Position numbers and translations under genes: made by a program
DNA from: Welwitschia mirabilis
Lineage: Eukaryota; Gnetophyta; Gnetopsida; Welwitschiales
Assembly (NCBI GenBank): GCA_051453625.1
Contig: JBOZIK010000001.1
Location: 232,656,792 to 232,720,791 of the forward strand
DNA length: 64,000 nt
Direction of reading: 5' to 3'
Part shown: in pieces, positions 1 to 9,806 of the stretch
How positions within the stretch are numbered: the stretch's first letter is position 1
Layout of the letters: every line of letters begins with the position of its first letter
The notes under the pieces: generated by a model
What the model saw: the letters and a program-made list of their open reading frames with translations, nothing else
Told to the model about the DNA's origin: nothing
Databases searched by the model: none

Positions 1-720
1 ATGGCATTAGATGGATGTTTTTATATAGTGTTAGATGGATAAAATTATACTTTGTAGTGTTAGGTAGAATCTTTGTCATTTATCATTTTGTGAAGGTTGT
101 CTTGTAGAATTTGGTGGAGGTTGTAATATAGTATTAGATGGGATCTTCATCATGATGAGTCTAACATATGATGTTTATAGCTAAATTCCTCTACCAACCA
201 GTGCCTTTACCACATGTTTCTAGTTTCACCTCCACATGCCTCTACCACATACCTTTTAATGATATTGCTATGTGCTACTATCCAACGTATCCTTTATGGC
301 TATTTTTTCATATGGAATTATATCCATTTTCTACCATGTATTCTAAACATGGCTAAAGATCCACAATTATTATGGAAAAAGGCATAAAATTAAGTTTCGT
401 TTTAAAAAGAATGGAAGACATATTTCATGATTTAAAAAACTAAATGGATGTCTTCATTTATAATAAATCGGTCTAAAACACTTAATACAAATGTCATTTT
501 TTACATGTTAACACTAGTATTAAATAAATTTAACTCAATAGTTATGTTACTAAATAAAATATTCATAAGACCATTTTTATAATTGATAAGAGTATTACAA
601 GTAGCAAGAAAAGGTCTCCCAATATAATAGGAATAATATGACTTCTAGCTTTTTTCATATCCAGAACTACAAAGTTCGTACAAAAGTAGTAATTTTCCAC
701 TTAAATAATCACAGCCTCCC
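1..720 (-). pseudogene. Athila-like Gypsy retrotransposon, C-terminal protease and start of pol (decayed)
   Basis: On the minus strand, from about 720 down to 560, the frame reads as the second half of a plant Athila/TAT-type retropepsin domain. It has VENYYFCTNFVVLD followed by a PIILG block (about 617-680), then a piece resembling the family's NGLMNILFSN and TIELNLFN segment. Below about 500 only scattered likeness remains. Stop codons and a frameshift break the frame, so it is not functional. Its first half lies 11.7 kb away at 12402-12510, because a large LTR element is inserted at 725/726. The rest of pol would lie beyond the left edge. Reverse transcriptase cannot be checked here. The family call comes from recalled Athila protease motifs, and I am fairly sure of Gypsy, Athila/TAT branch. 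Confidence 0.75.
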
Positions 721-725
721 CTATG
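721..725. repeat. Target-site duplication, left copy (ctatg)
   Basis: Five bases directly before the TGTCA start of the large LTR element. The partner ctagg at 12397-12401 directly follows the terminal ACATTACA. Four of five bases match. Removing the element and one copy restores an uninterrupted protease reading frame on the minus strand, which supports this as the true duplication. Confidence 0.75.
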
Positions 726-1465
726 TGTCATATCCCAAATTTTTAATGATCAATATTTAAGTTTACAATGTCTTAATAAATAAGTTAAAAGAGAATATGA
801 AATTTTATAAGACTAATGTTTTACTTTAATAATCTCATAATTATTAGTTTTATTAGTTTCTTTTATGTAGCAACTATAAATTAATGCTTTAACTTTATTC
901 ATTTAATTGTTTATTTTAGAAAATTTCAAGGAGTTATGGATTTGTAATTATTATAATGAATGGAGATGCTTAATGTCTGGAGTTATTTTATTTTTCTTTA
1001 TTTTTAGTAAATGTTAAAGAAAATATTGAATTGTAACTACTACCATGTTTATGGAATATCTTATTATCACTGCTAATGTCTCAATAATTATTTATGGTAA
1101 GCATAACTATTGTTTATTATTCTTAGTGATTAGGTACGAAGTGGAGTAGGGAAGTGGAATTAAAACCATTTTATGAAGATAGTAGTGGATTGTGTGAGTC
1201 TTGAAATTCAACATTTCTTCTGAGTTCTTACAAATAGGAGTCTTTTGTTAGATTTGATTCTTGGAAAAATCCTTTTAGCCTTGAAACTTCCTTGTGAATA
1301 TCTATCTTATAGTCTTGAAAGCTTGAGTAATAGCATTTTTGAAGCTTGGAAATTCAAATTTTGAAGTTGGATATGGTTCATGGATTTTTCTTTTTATCTT
1401 ATGTGATCTTATAAGTCTCTTCTTATGCATAAATATCTTGGCTGTGAATTAAATTTTATGCTTGA

Positions 1466-1475
1466 NNNNNNNNNN
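1466..1475. other. Assembly gap, 10 N
   Basis: Ten N between cttga and ttgaaataaact. The matching place in the 3' LTR (about 6876-6890) reads straight through with no extra sequence, so the true gap is probably zero or a small overlap. Confidence 0.9.
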
Positions 1476-1570
1476 TTGAAATAAACTTATCTATGTTATC
1501 AAATTATGTGGCTTTAGGGGTTAGACCACTTGAGGGGCTTCCATTGGATACAGAAGTGAATTGTTAATGT

Positions 1571-1824
1571 TTATGGCCCATCAAATTATGTAAGGCAGGA
1601 TGTCTATTTGGTTTTAAAGGATTTTATCCCATCTAAAGGATTCCTATNNNNNNNNNNNNNNNNNNNNNNNNNNNNNNNNNNNNNNNNNNNNNNNNNNNNN
1701 NNNNNNNNNNNNNNNNNNNNNNNNNNNNNNNNNNNNNNNNNNNNNNNTTATGGCCCATCAAATTATGTAAGGCAGGATGTCTATTTGGTTTTAAAGGATT
1801 TTATCCCATCTAAAGGATTCCTAT
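1571..1824. other. Exact 77-bp duplication flanking a 100-N gap (assembly artefact)
   Basis: The 77 bases at 1571-1647 recur identically at 1748-1824, on either side of exactly 100 N (1648-1747). The 3' LTR has only one, diverged, copy at about 6990-7057. An identical repeat touching both gap edges within an otherwise badly diverged LTR indicates two overlapping contig ends that were scaffolded and not merged. Confidence 0.85.
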
Positions 1825-3699
1825 CGGCCATAGGAATGAACCTCTAGACAAATGAACATTCTAATGCCCTTCCGATAGTGCATTCTTGGATTACGAAAAC
1901 TTGAATATTGCATTCTTGGACTAATGGAACTTAGAATACTATGTTGTAATTACTTATGGGTCCCAAAGTCTTATTCTTATATTAACATACTGAAGTATGT
2001 GAACTATCTCACATGTATTATCTTACATCTTTCTTTGGTAATATCCTTAGGGTTTAATTACATTTCTTTCCACCCTCCATTACTTGGGTCATACTAGGGA
2101 TTGTGATTATTTTATGATTCTCATATTATATTATTTGTATAGGACCAGGTGCAACCATGGATTTTGGCCATTGAATAGGAACTATTTACTATTGATGGCT
2201 TACATTATTACTGCATTAGATATATGTTGATTTTTTTTGTGTTTATACATTACATTATGTTTTAAGACTAGACTTGTGAACTAGCTACTATTGTATTGTT
2301 AATACTATAATAGTTGAAATTCTGAGCCTAATGATTTGCTAGGTAATCATTTATGGTTATTATTCTCACATATATCCTTCATACCTGGTTTATGGAATTA
2401 ATGTTGTAATATTCATGGCCAAGGTTTATGAAATTAATGTTATCTTCTTTATTACATTTAGGATCTAATAACGCTATATTATCAAATCCATTTTTATCAT
2501 TGTCTCTTTAAAACTATCTTACCTTTAGTTATCATAGTATTAATTAAGAATATATGGCTTGTTAAGGCCTACGGTTATCTTCCTTATCTTGTATCTTGTT
2601 GAGGCTTGTTCATCATTATTTTGTAATTAAATGATGTGTCTCAATAAGAATATTATATATGGCTTGTTAAGAATATTATATATGGGTTAGTGAAGAATTA
2701 CATCATTTAATTAGAAATAGGTTATTTGAATCATTCATTGTTTCTACAAAATATTGTTACCAAGAATCAAAATCAAGACATTTACTTGAAATTCTTAAGT
2801 GTCTCACTACAATAAGCCAAGCTATGCCTACAACTGAGTTATACCTTATGACTTCTATTATCTAACCTTGTAACAGGTCGAAAAATAACAAATGCTCAAC
2901 AATTCCCTATAGAAGAGCCTTCCTCAAAAAATGAGATACAACAGGAATTGAAATACAATGATCAATATTTTTATATGATGTGACTGAGTGGCGCCAAGGA
3001 TTTCCCTATTGTTTGAACATTGATATTGCTGTGAGCGTTTAGACAGCATAGCGCTAATGACAGTTCTTTTTTTTTTTTTGTCAAAAGCGCCCTTCTTCCA
3101 ATGCATTTTTCTATGGCATTACCAATTCAATGCCATCCCCTATTTCAACATTGAAAATGTTATAGATCTAGCTTGATTCAGATCTAACGATAATCCTTTT
3201 TCAGTGTTGTTTCTTAACCTTATTTTAAAACCAGTTTAAAAACCTGAAGCTACATTCACAGTAAGAAGAAAATCGCCATCTATTTGTTCCTCCACTTTCC
3301 TTTTCATCTTTTGCTTCAATGCCCCACGAATTACCTGTAATACACTGTTACACTCGCCTACGATGCCAGCAATTCCAATGCTTCTCCACTATAATGGCAG
3401 ATCCCAAGCTGCCAAATGATCGATGCTAGTGGAAAGCGTGTCCGCTGGTATAGTGTCTCCTCCTTCGTCCGATCTGCAAAACACATTGATCATCCATTAT
3501 TCATGCTCATTGCTTCACATGCAGAATTGTGATGGATTTTCTTCTCTAATAACTGCACTGCTCCTTTCTGAGAAATTCATGCGGGATGACTCATGAAGGA
3601 AACTTCCTCTAAATCCAATCCCCACGACAGCAAAGCAAATGTCCAGCTTTTTGATTTCTTAGACACACTTAAATCCATGCCTTCTACCCCAGTTCACGG

Positions 3700-3849
3700 T
3701 ATCAGTGACGCCTTTTTATTTTCTTCAAACACAGTCTTTTGATCGTTAGAATTGTTACTTGATGAAAAACCACAGTCGGGAATATAAGTGCGTCTAAGTG
3801 ACAAATCACATATAAAAAGGCGTCACTGATATAAGTGACAAATCACATA
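3700..3849. repeat. 20-bp inverted repeat with 18-bp direct repeats (local rearrangement in 5' LTR)
   Basis: The 20 bases at 3700-3719 are the exact reverse complement of 3812-3831. In addition the 18 bases at 3795-3812 recur exactly at 3832-3849. The 3' LTR lacks this arrangement and instead carries about 600 bp of other sequence. The pattern is what a template-switch deletion with a small inverted insert would leave. Confidence 0.8.
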
Positions 3850-4731
3850 CACAATTGCTCTTAAATAAGATGCATATAAGATAATTAAACATCTAAAACG
3901 TAGTTGTATGATTAGTTATCAAGTGGAATTTGAAGGCATCAAGTCCTAAGTTCAAACCCTATATAAGCATTTATTTTATAAGAACCTTTCTTTTAATAGT
4001 GTTTGACATGGAATCTATTAAAATCTATCTTCAAGTATAAATTCATTGACTGAGATCAGTCCATGTGGATAGAGCATAGGTTGGCCCGACATATCTTCTT
4101 ACATGACATGAACTTCTGTGTGAGACTCAAGAGTTGATTAACTTGCATATCTATTATAATGGTAGAGATGGTTAGTAGAATATTCTAAAATCACATAGGA
4201 CGTTGGCTTAAGTCCTATAATTAATACTTTTACTATATAACATAAAATTAAGCATTTTATTTAATTTTAATTTAGAGAATTCTTGATATAAAATTTACTA
4301 ACTAGATATCTACATTTTATATTTTCCCTTGGCCATGAGAATTAAAGGCTACTATATGTAATATATGTAAGGACTCTAACCAAAGTTTACGATAATTAAT
4401 AGCTAGTATAAAGATATCTTTTCATCTATAATCAGCATAACATATGAATCTATAAATAATGCTTTCTTTATACTAGTTTATTGATATGTAATGTAGGTAA
4501 CAAGTACTAAATTATAACTTGGGTGTAGTAGGATATTAGATATTATGCTGATGTCTTGCTAGTAAATCCTTATGAATTCATCAAACATTAAAAGTGGATA
4601 GCACAATTTGGCAGCAATGCATAAATATGTTTTAAACATGATAATTAAAGCATAGTCTTGGTAGGAAATGTTGAGGATGGTGCATTGAGTAACATTCATA
4701 GTTTTAGGTTAAAAAGTAGGACATTACATTT

Positions 4732-4744
4732 TGGTATTAGAGCC
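4732..4744 (+). other. Primer binding site (initiator Met-tRNA type)
   Basis: The sequence tggtattagagcc lies 3 bases after the 5' LTR end. It differs by one C-to-T change from the TGGTATCAGAGCC found in many plant LTR retrotransposons, which is complementary to the 3' end of initiator methionine tRNA. Confidence 0.8.
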
Positions 4745-4878
4745 AGGTTTGTAAATTCACTAGACATAACTGCTATTAAGTTTGCAAATTCACTAGGCAT
4801 AACTACTATTAGAATTATGACTTTTAACATGGAAATTTAGGTGTGTGATGTGTGTAGATTGATTTTCACAGGATTAAT

Positions 4879-5765
4879 ATGACCCCAAGAAGAGCAGTAA
4901 ACCCACCAACTGAAGTTTCAACATTAGTAAATGTCATTAACAGCCTAGTGGATGAACTTCATGAGCATAGCAATGATAGGAAAGATGGTGATTCTCTAAG
5001 GAAAGTGATGGTGCAATATAAGAGAACAAACCATCCAACTTTCAAAGGTATTGGCAACATAACAGACGAAGAAGAATGATTGATTTCTATACAAAGGGAA
5101 TTAGAATTATCCAATTTCATTATTGAACAAAAGGCAATATTAGCAATCCATTAACTCATTAAAGAAGTAGCATTATGATGAAATGCAGAAAAACTTTTAG
5201 CATTGTTTCCAACAATTATGATATGGGAAGAACTTAAAAGAATATTTAGAGGTAGATAAATTTCAGAATTTTTTGATAAATGTTAAGGTCAACAAATTTA
5301 ATGTTAGACAAATTTAAGGTCAACAAATTTCAAATATATTCCTAAACTAGCAAGTAGTGAAGGAGTAAAAGTTAGAAGATTAATTGTTGTTTTACATCCT
5401 ACTATTCAAAGGTAAGTAAAATTGTTCCAACCAAACTCACTTGCAGAAGCTCTAAAGAAGGCAAGAATAAGTGAAGAATCTTCAAATCAAGATAAGGAAT
5501 TTAGGGAAAGGAAAAGAATGTCACAAGAAAGAGGATAATTTCAAGAAAGAAAGAAGTCATTCTTTAGAAATAATGAGTAAAATCAAATTGATGGCAAATA
5601 TGAAGTCTCCAAGCTTAATGCAATGCAAAATCAAAATAAAAACAAGCCTAAAGATAAGTCAAAGACTACCTTTCACTTGATAATGGAACTAATAATTTTT
5701 AAGACATAGGATGTTATAATTGTGGAGGTCCTCACTATGTCAGAAATTTCCCTAGAAGAAAGAAG
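4879..5765 (+). pseudogene. Gypsy-type gag polyprotein remnant
   Basis: An ATG at 4879 opens a frame with a gag-like order. An N-terminal helical part (TLVNVINSLVDELHEH) is followed by a HPTFKGIGN motif, typical of Gypsy gag just before the retrotransposon gag domain. Next comes a region resembling the tryptophan-rich EELKRIFRGR...EFFDK segment (about 5080-5290), then a basic lysine-rich stretch. A zinc knuckle, CYNCGGPHYVRN, lies at about 5709-5745, with its last Cys changed to Phe. Many stop codons occur, several explicable as C-to-T changes. The gag lies 150 bp after the primer binding site, as expected. The domain set suggests a chromovirus or related Gypsy lineage. No protease, reverse transcriptase or integrase follows. 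Confidence 0.75.
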
Positions 5766-6105
5766 TCAAATGGATATAAAGAAGATTTATGCCTTAACTC
5801 TAGCTAAAGGGACCCTAACATTTTCATTTATGAAATTATTAATCAAGCATGAAGTTGCTAAAATTATTTTATTTTATTTAATAATTAGTTCAAAAAATAA
5901 AAGTAGAACTTAGATCAAAGACTTTTTCAGTATTTTGAGTAACTTAAAGTAATATTAATTCTCAAGTGTAATTATAATTTTTGAAGATTCATTTATCTCT
6001 ATAAAAAGGACCTAGATACAAGTTGTAAAATACTATTATAATACTATCATGGGAATAAGAAAAAGTCCAGTAGTTTGATGAAGTAAAATATTTTGCCAAA
6101 ACATT
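5766..6105 (+). other. Short residue between gag and polypurine tract, pol absent
   Basis: After the zinc knuckle about 340 bp remain before the 3' LTR. I can read a short frame (IYALTLAKG...) that could be the start of a protease region, then nothing recognisable. A complete Gypsy element would have about 3 kb of pol here, so pol has been deleted or was never carried. Confidence 0.6.
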
Positions 6106-6116
6106 AAGGGGAGAAA
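6106..6116 (+). other. Polypurine tract
   Basis: The purine run aaggggagaaa lies directly against the 3' LTR start (tgtca at 6117). This is the expected position of the plus-strand priming site. Confidence 0.75.
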
Positions 6117-9030
6117 TGTCACATTCCAAATTTTTAATGATCAATGTTTAATTTTAAAATATCTTGATAAATAAATTAAAAGAGAATATGAAGTTTTATA
6201 AAGCTAATATCTTATTTTAATATCTTACAATTATTATTTTTGTTTTTTCTTTTATGTAATAACTATAAATTCATGCTTTAGCTTTATTCATTTAATTGCT
6301 TATTTTAGAAAATGCTAACGAGTTGTGAATTTGTCATTATTATAATAAATAAAGATGCTTAACATTTGGAGTTATTTTATTTTTCTTTATTTAAGTAACT
6401 GTTAAAGAATATCTTAAATTTTAACTATTGTCATGTTTATGGGATATCTTTTTATCACTCCTAATGTCTCAATTATTATTTATGACCAGCATAATTATTA
6501 TTTATTATTTCCAATGGCCAAGTGTAAAGGGGAGTAGGGAAGTGGAATTCAAACCATTTTATAAAGATAGTAGTAGGTCGTGTAACTCTTGAAATTCAAC
6601 ATTTCTTTTAAATTCTCATAAATAGAAGTTTTATCTTAGATTTAATTCTTGAAAACCCCTCTAGCCTTTAAACTCCCTTATGTAGATCTACCTTGGAATC
6701 TTACAAGCTAAAGGGATAGCATAATTGAAGCTTGGAAATAAAAGTTTTGATGTTGAGGTATGGTTCTAATTAATTCTTGCATCTTTTGAATGGTTCATGA
6801 ATATTTCTTGCTATTTTATGTGATCTTGTAAGTCTCTTCTCATGCCTGTAATATTCAGGCTATGAATTAAGTTTTATGCTTCAAATAAACTTATCTAAGT
6901 AACCAAATTATGTGGCTTCAGGGGCTAGACCATCTAAGAAGCTTCCATTAGCCATGGAAGTAAACTGTAAGAGTAAAGAGGTTGAAGTTTATGGTCCTTA
7001 TAGTTTTTCAAGACAAGATGTCTATGCAACTTCAAAGGTTTTTATCCCATTTAAAGGATTCCTATTGGTCATAGGAATAAACCTCTAAAAAAATGGGCAT
7101 TTTGACATTCTTTTGATAGTGCATTCTTAGATTGCAAAAACTTGAAAATTGCATTCTTAAACTAATGGAACTTGGAATACTATGTTGTGATTACTTATGG
7201 GTATCAAATAATTATTCTTATATTAACATACTTAAGTATTTAAACTATCTCATTTGTATTATCTTACATCATGCCTTGGTAATATCTTTATGGTTTGATA
7301 ATATTTCTTTCCACCCTCCATTACCTGGGCTATACTAGGGATTGTGATTAGTTCACAATTCTCATATCATATTATTTGTGTAGGTTCAGGTGCAATCATG
7401 AATTCTAGCCATTGGATAGAAACTATTTGCTATTGATGGATTAAATCATTACTGCATTAGATATATGTTTATACATTACATTGTTTTAAGATTAAACCTA
7501 TGAACTAGCTACTACTCTATTATTAATATTGCAGTAGTTATAATCTTAAGCCTAATGATTTTCTAGGCAATCATTTATGATTATTATTATTACATCTATC
7601 CTTCATACATGGTTTATGAAATTTTTGTTGTAATATTCATGCTAAGGTTCATGAAATTAATGTTATCTTCTTTATTACATTTAGAATCTAATGAGACTAT
7701 ATTATCATGTCCCTTTTTATCATTATCTCTTTAAACTTATCTTAACTTTAGTTATCATAGTATTAATTAAGAATATATGGCTTAGTGAGACCTACTATCT
7801 TCCTTATCTTGTATCTTGTTGAGGCTTTTTCATCCTTATCTTGTAATTAAATGATGTCTTTCAATAAGAATATTATATATGGCTTGTTAAGTATATTATA
7901 TAATAATAATATTATATATGGCTTAGTGAATACTTACATCATTTAATTTAGAAATAGATTATTTGAATCATTCATTGTTTTTACAAAATATTATTTCCAA
8001 GAATCGAAACCAAAGCCTTTACTTCAAAGTCTCAAGTGCCTCATAATAATGAGCCAAGCTATGGCCATAACTAAGTTATACCTTATTAACTGAGTTATAC
8101 CTTATGACTTCTATTGTCTAATCTTTTAATAGTCCTAAAAATAATGAATGCTTATCAATTCCATACAGAAGATCCCTTCTTAAAGAATGAGATGTAATAG
8201 GAATTGAAATAGAATGATTAACACTTTTATATGATGTGACCGAGCGGCAGTAAGGATTTTGCTCTTATTTAAACATTGACATTATTGTCGATCATTTAGA
8301 TAGCATGGTACTAATGACACTTCTCTTTCTGTTGAAAACTTCTATAATGCCTATATTTCTAACTAAAGATTTACAAATGTTACTTAATTATCAAAATGTT
8401 ATGTTCTTAGTCTTTTCCTCTAATATATGCATTAATTATAAATAATTATGTTTTTAAAAGAAAGCTAAGCTCTATAGTGTCCACCTTTTATAACTTAATG
8501 TAATTCTAATATAGAATAATCACACCTAGTCCATCCTTCTTCATTGTAATTATAACTTTCTTTAAATAATAACTCTTCTAATACAACTCTTTTCTCCATG
8601 TATACTTTATATGGAATAATGATTAATTAAAAATAATTGCCTAATTATTATATTAGAATAAAATAAACCATAAAATCAACAATTATTCTAATAAGTTATA
8701 ATAAATATTTTACAATCTAAGTATAGAAGTGTTCAACAAGAAAATTAGAATTTTTCACATCTATTATTATAATTTCAAGAGATATAACCAAAAATCTACA
8801 TGATTTCATTTGGAAAGTAATCTCAAGATTACAATAACTACATTATTAAAATTTCAAGAGTTACAGAAGTACTAAAAGTTTTACTTTAAGATAAATTTTT
8901 TAATGAACAAAGTGGAATGATAATCTCTATTTCTTTATGCCTCCTCAGCATTTGAGCTCTAGTCTTACCACTTCCTCATTTCTATATATATCAATAATTT
9001 CATCATCATATATATATTTTTGAATTTTAT

Positions 9031-9252
9031 CCACTACCTCATTTGGTGATTTATAGGGTTCACTACCTCTCTCAGCAATCCCTGAATTTTTCATATTATA
9101 TTCTCTTACTCCACTATCTCATTTGGTGATCTATTGAGCCCACTATCTCATTCAGTGATCTGTGGTACAATCAATGAATCAATTAATTCCACTGTCTCAT
9201 TAGGTGATCTATGGGTTCTCACTTTCTACTATCTCATTCAGTGATCTTCAGA
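9031..9252 (+). repeat. Imperfect subrepeats in the solo LTR
   Basis: A unit of the kind ccactatctcattyggtgat recurs at least four times, at about 9030, 9110, 9139 and 9225, with partial copies such as ccactgtctcattaggtgat. Spacing is irregular, about 30-85 bp. Subrepeats of this sort are usual in the U3 of long plant LTRs. Confidence 0.65.
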
Positions 9253-9727
9253 AAACTCATTCCATGAGATTTTAAAAATTCAAAGTATTAAAAAAAGCAT
9301 GAGCAATATGTATCATCAAATGAAGATTCTCAACAAGAATAGAATTTTGTAAATATTTTTCAAGAGAAGGTAGTAAAACATAGGATTTGTAATCAAGATT
9401 GCATTTGTTCAAATATCAAGAATATACTCATTTAATAACTTTCCAATATTTACAAGAAAATGTGTAAAATAGAAGTGCATAAAGAGATGCACACAAGAAA
9501 AGAACCACTTAAGGATGTAAGAATTAAATGAAAACCATACCTATATAATGTCTGAAGACTTTAAGACTCTTTCAAAAGTTTAAAGCTTCAAGACTTACAA
9601 GCTCCAAGTTTGAGGTTAGCAAGATTTCATCATCAAAAGGTTTCTCAAAGATATGAAAATATGAGGAGAATAAAGTCCTATTTATTGCAAGAGGATGTAG
9701 GATGTGAAGAGGCACCATCATAAGAGA

Positions 9728-9806
9728 GAGTGGTAAAGGTGGTAGAAGTGGTGGAGGTGGTGGAAGTGGTGGAAGTGGTATGGTGGAAGTGGTGGAAGTA
9801 GTAGAG
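9728..9806 (+). repeat. Degenerate (gtggtggaa)n minisatellite
   Basis: Imperfect units gtggtggaagtg and variants give a run of about 80 bp. It creates an open frame on the other strand with Ser/Thr- and Pro-rich translation, which I do not take as a gene. Confidence 0.8.

Larger units (their letters stand above)
726..4728 (+). mobile_element. 5' LTR (about 4 kb) of a gag-only Gypsy-type element
   Basis: This begins TGTCATATCCCAAA and ends ACATTACA, giving TG...CA ends. It aligns along nearly its whole length with 6117-12396, for example the starts at 726 and 6117, the stretch near 1140/6520, the segment 2540-3110 against 7750-8340, 3090-3730 against 10210-10870, and 3840-4728 against 11500-12396. 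It holds two gaps of N at 1466-1475 and 1648-1747. Around 3700-3850 it differs from the 3' copy: about 600 bp present in the 3' LTR (roughly 10900-11500) are replaced by a short rearranged block. Divergence between the copies is large and dominated by transitions, so the insertion is old. Confidence 0.85.

Noticed and set aside
1608-1847. 79-codon frame with the same peptide at both ends
   Set aside because: It spans 100 N between two copies of a contig overlap within an LTR.
3700-3831. Inverted repeat considered as a MITE or terminal inverted repeat element
   Set aside because: The 131-bp interval has no target duplication at its ends and the repeat interlocks with a direct repeat, which fits a rearrangement scar better.
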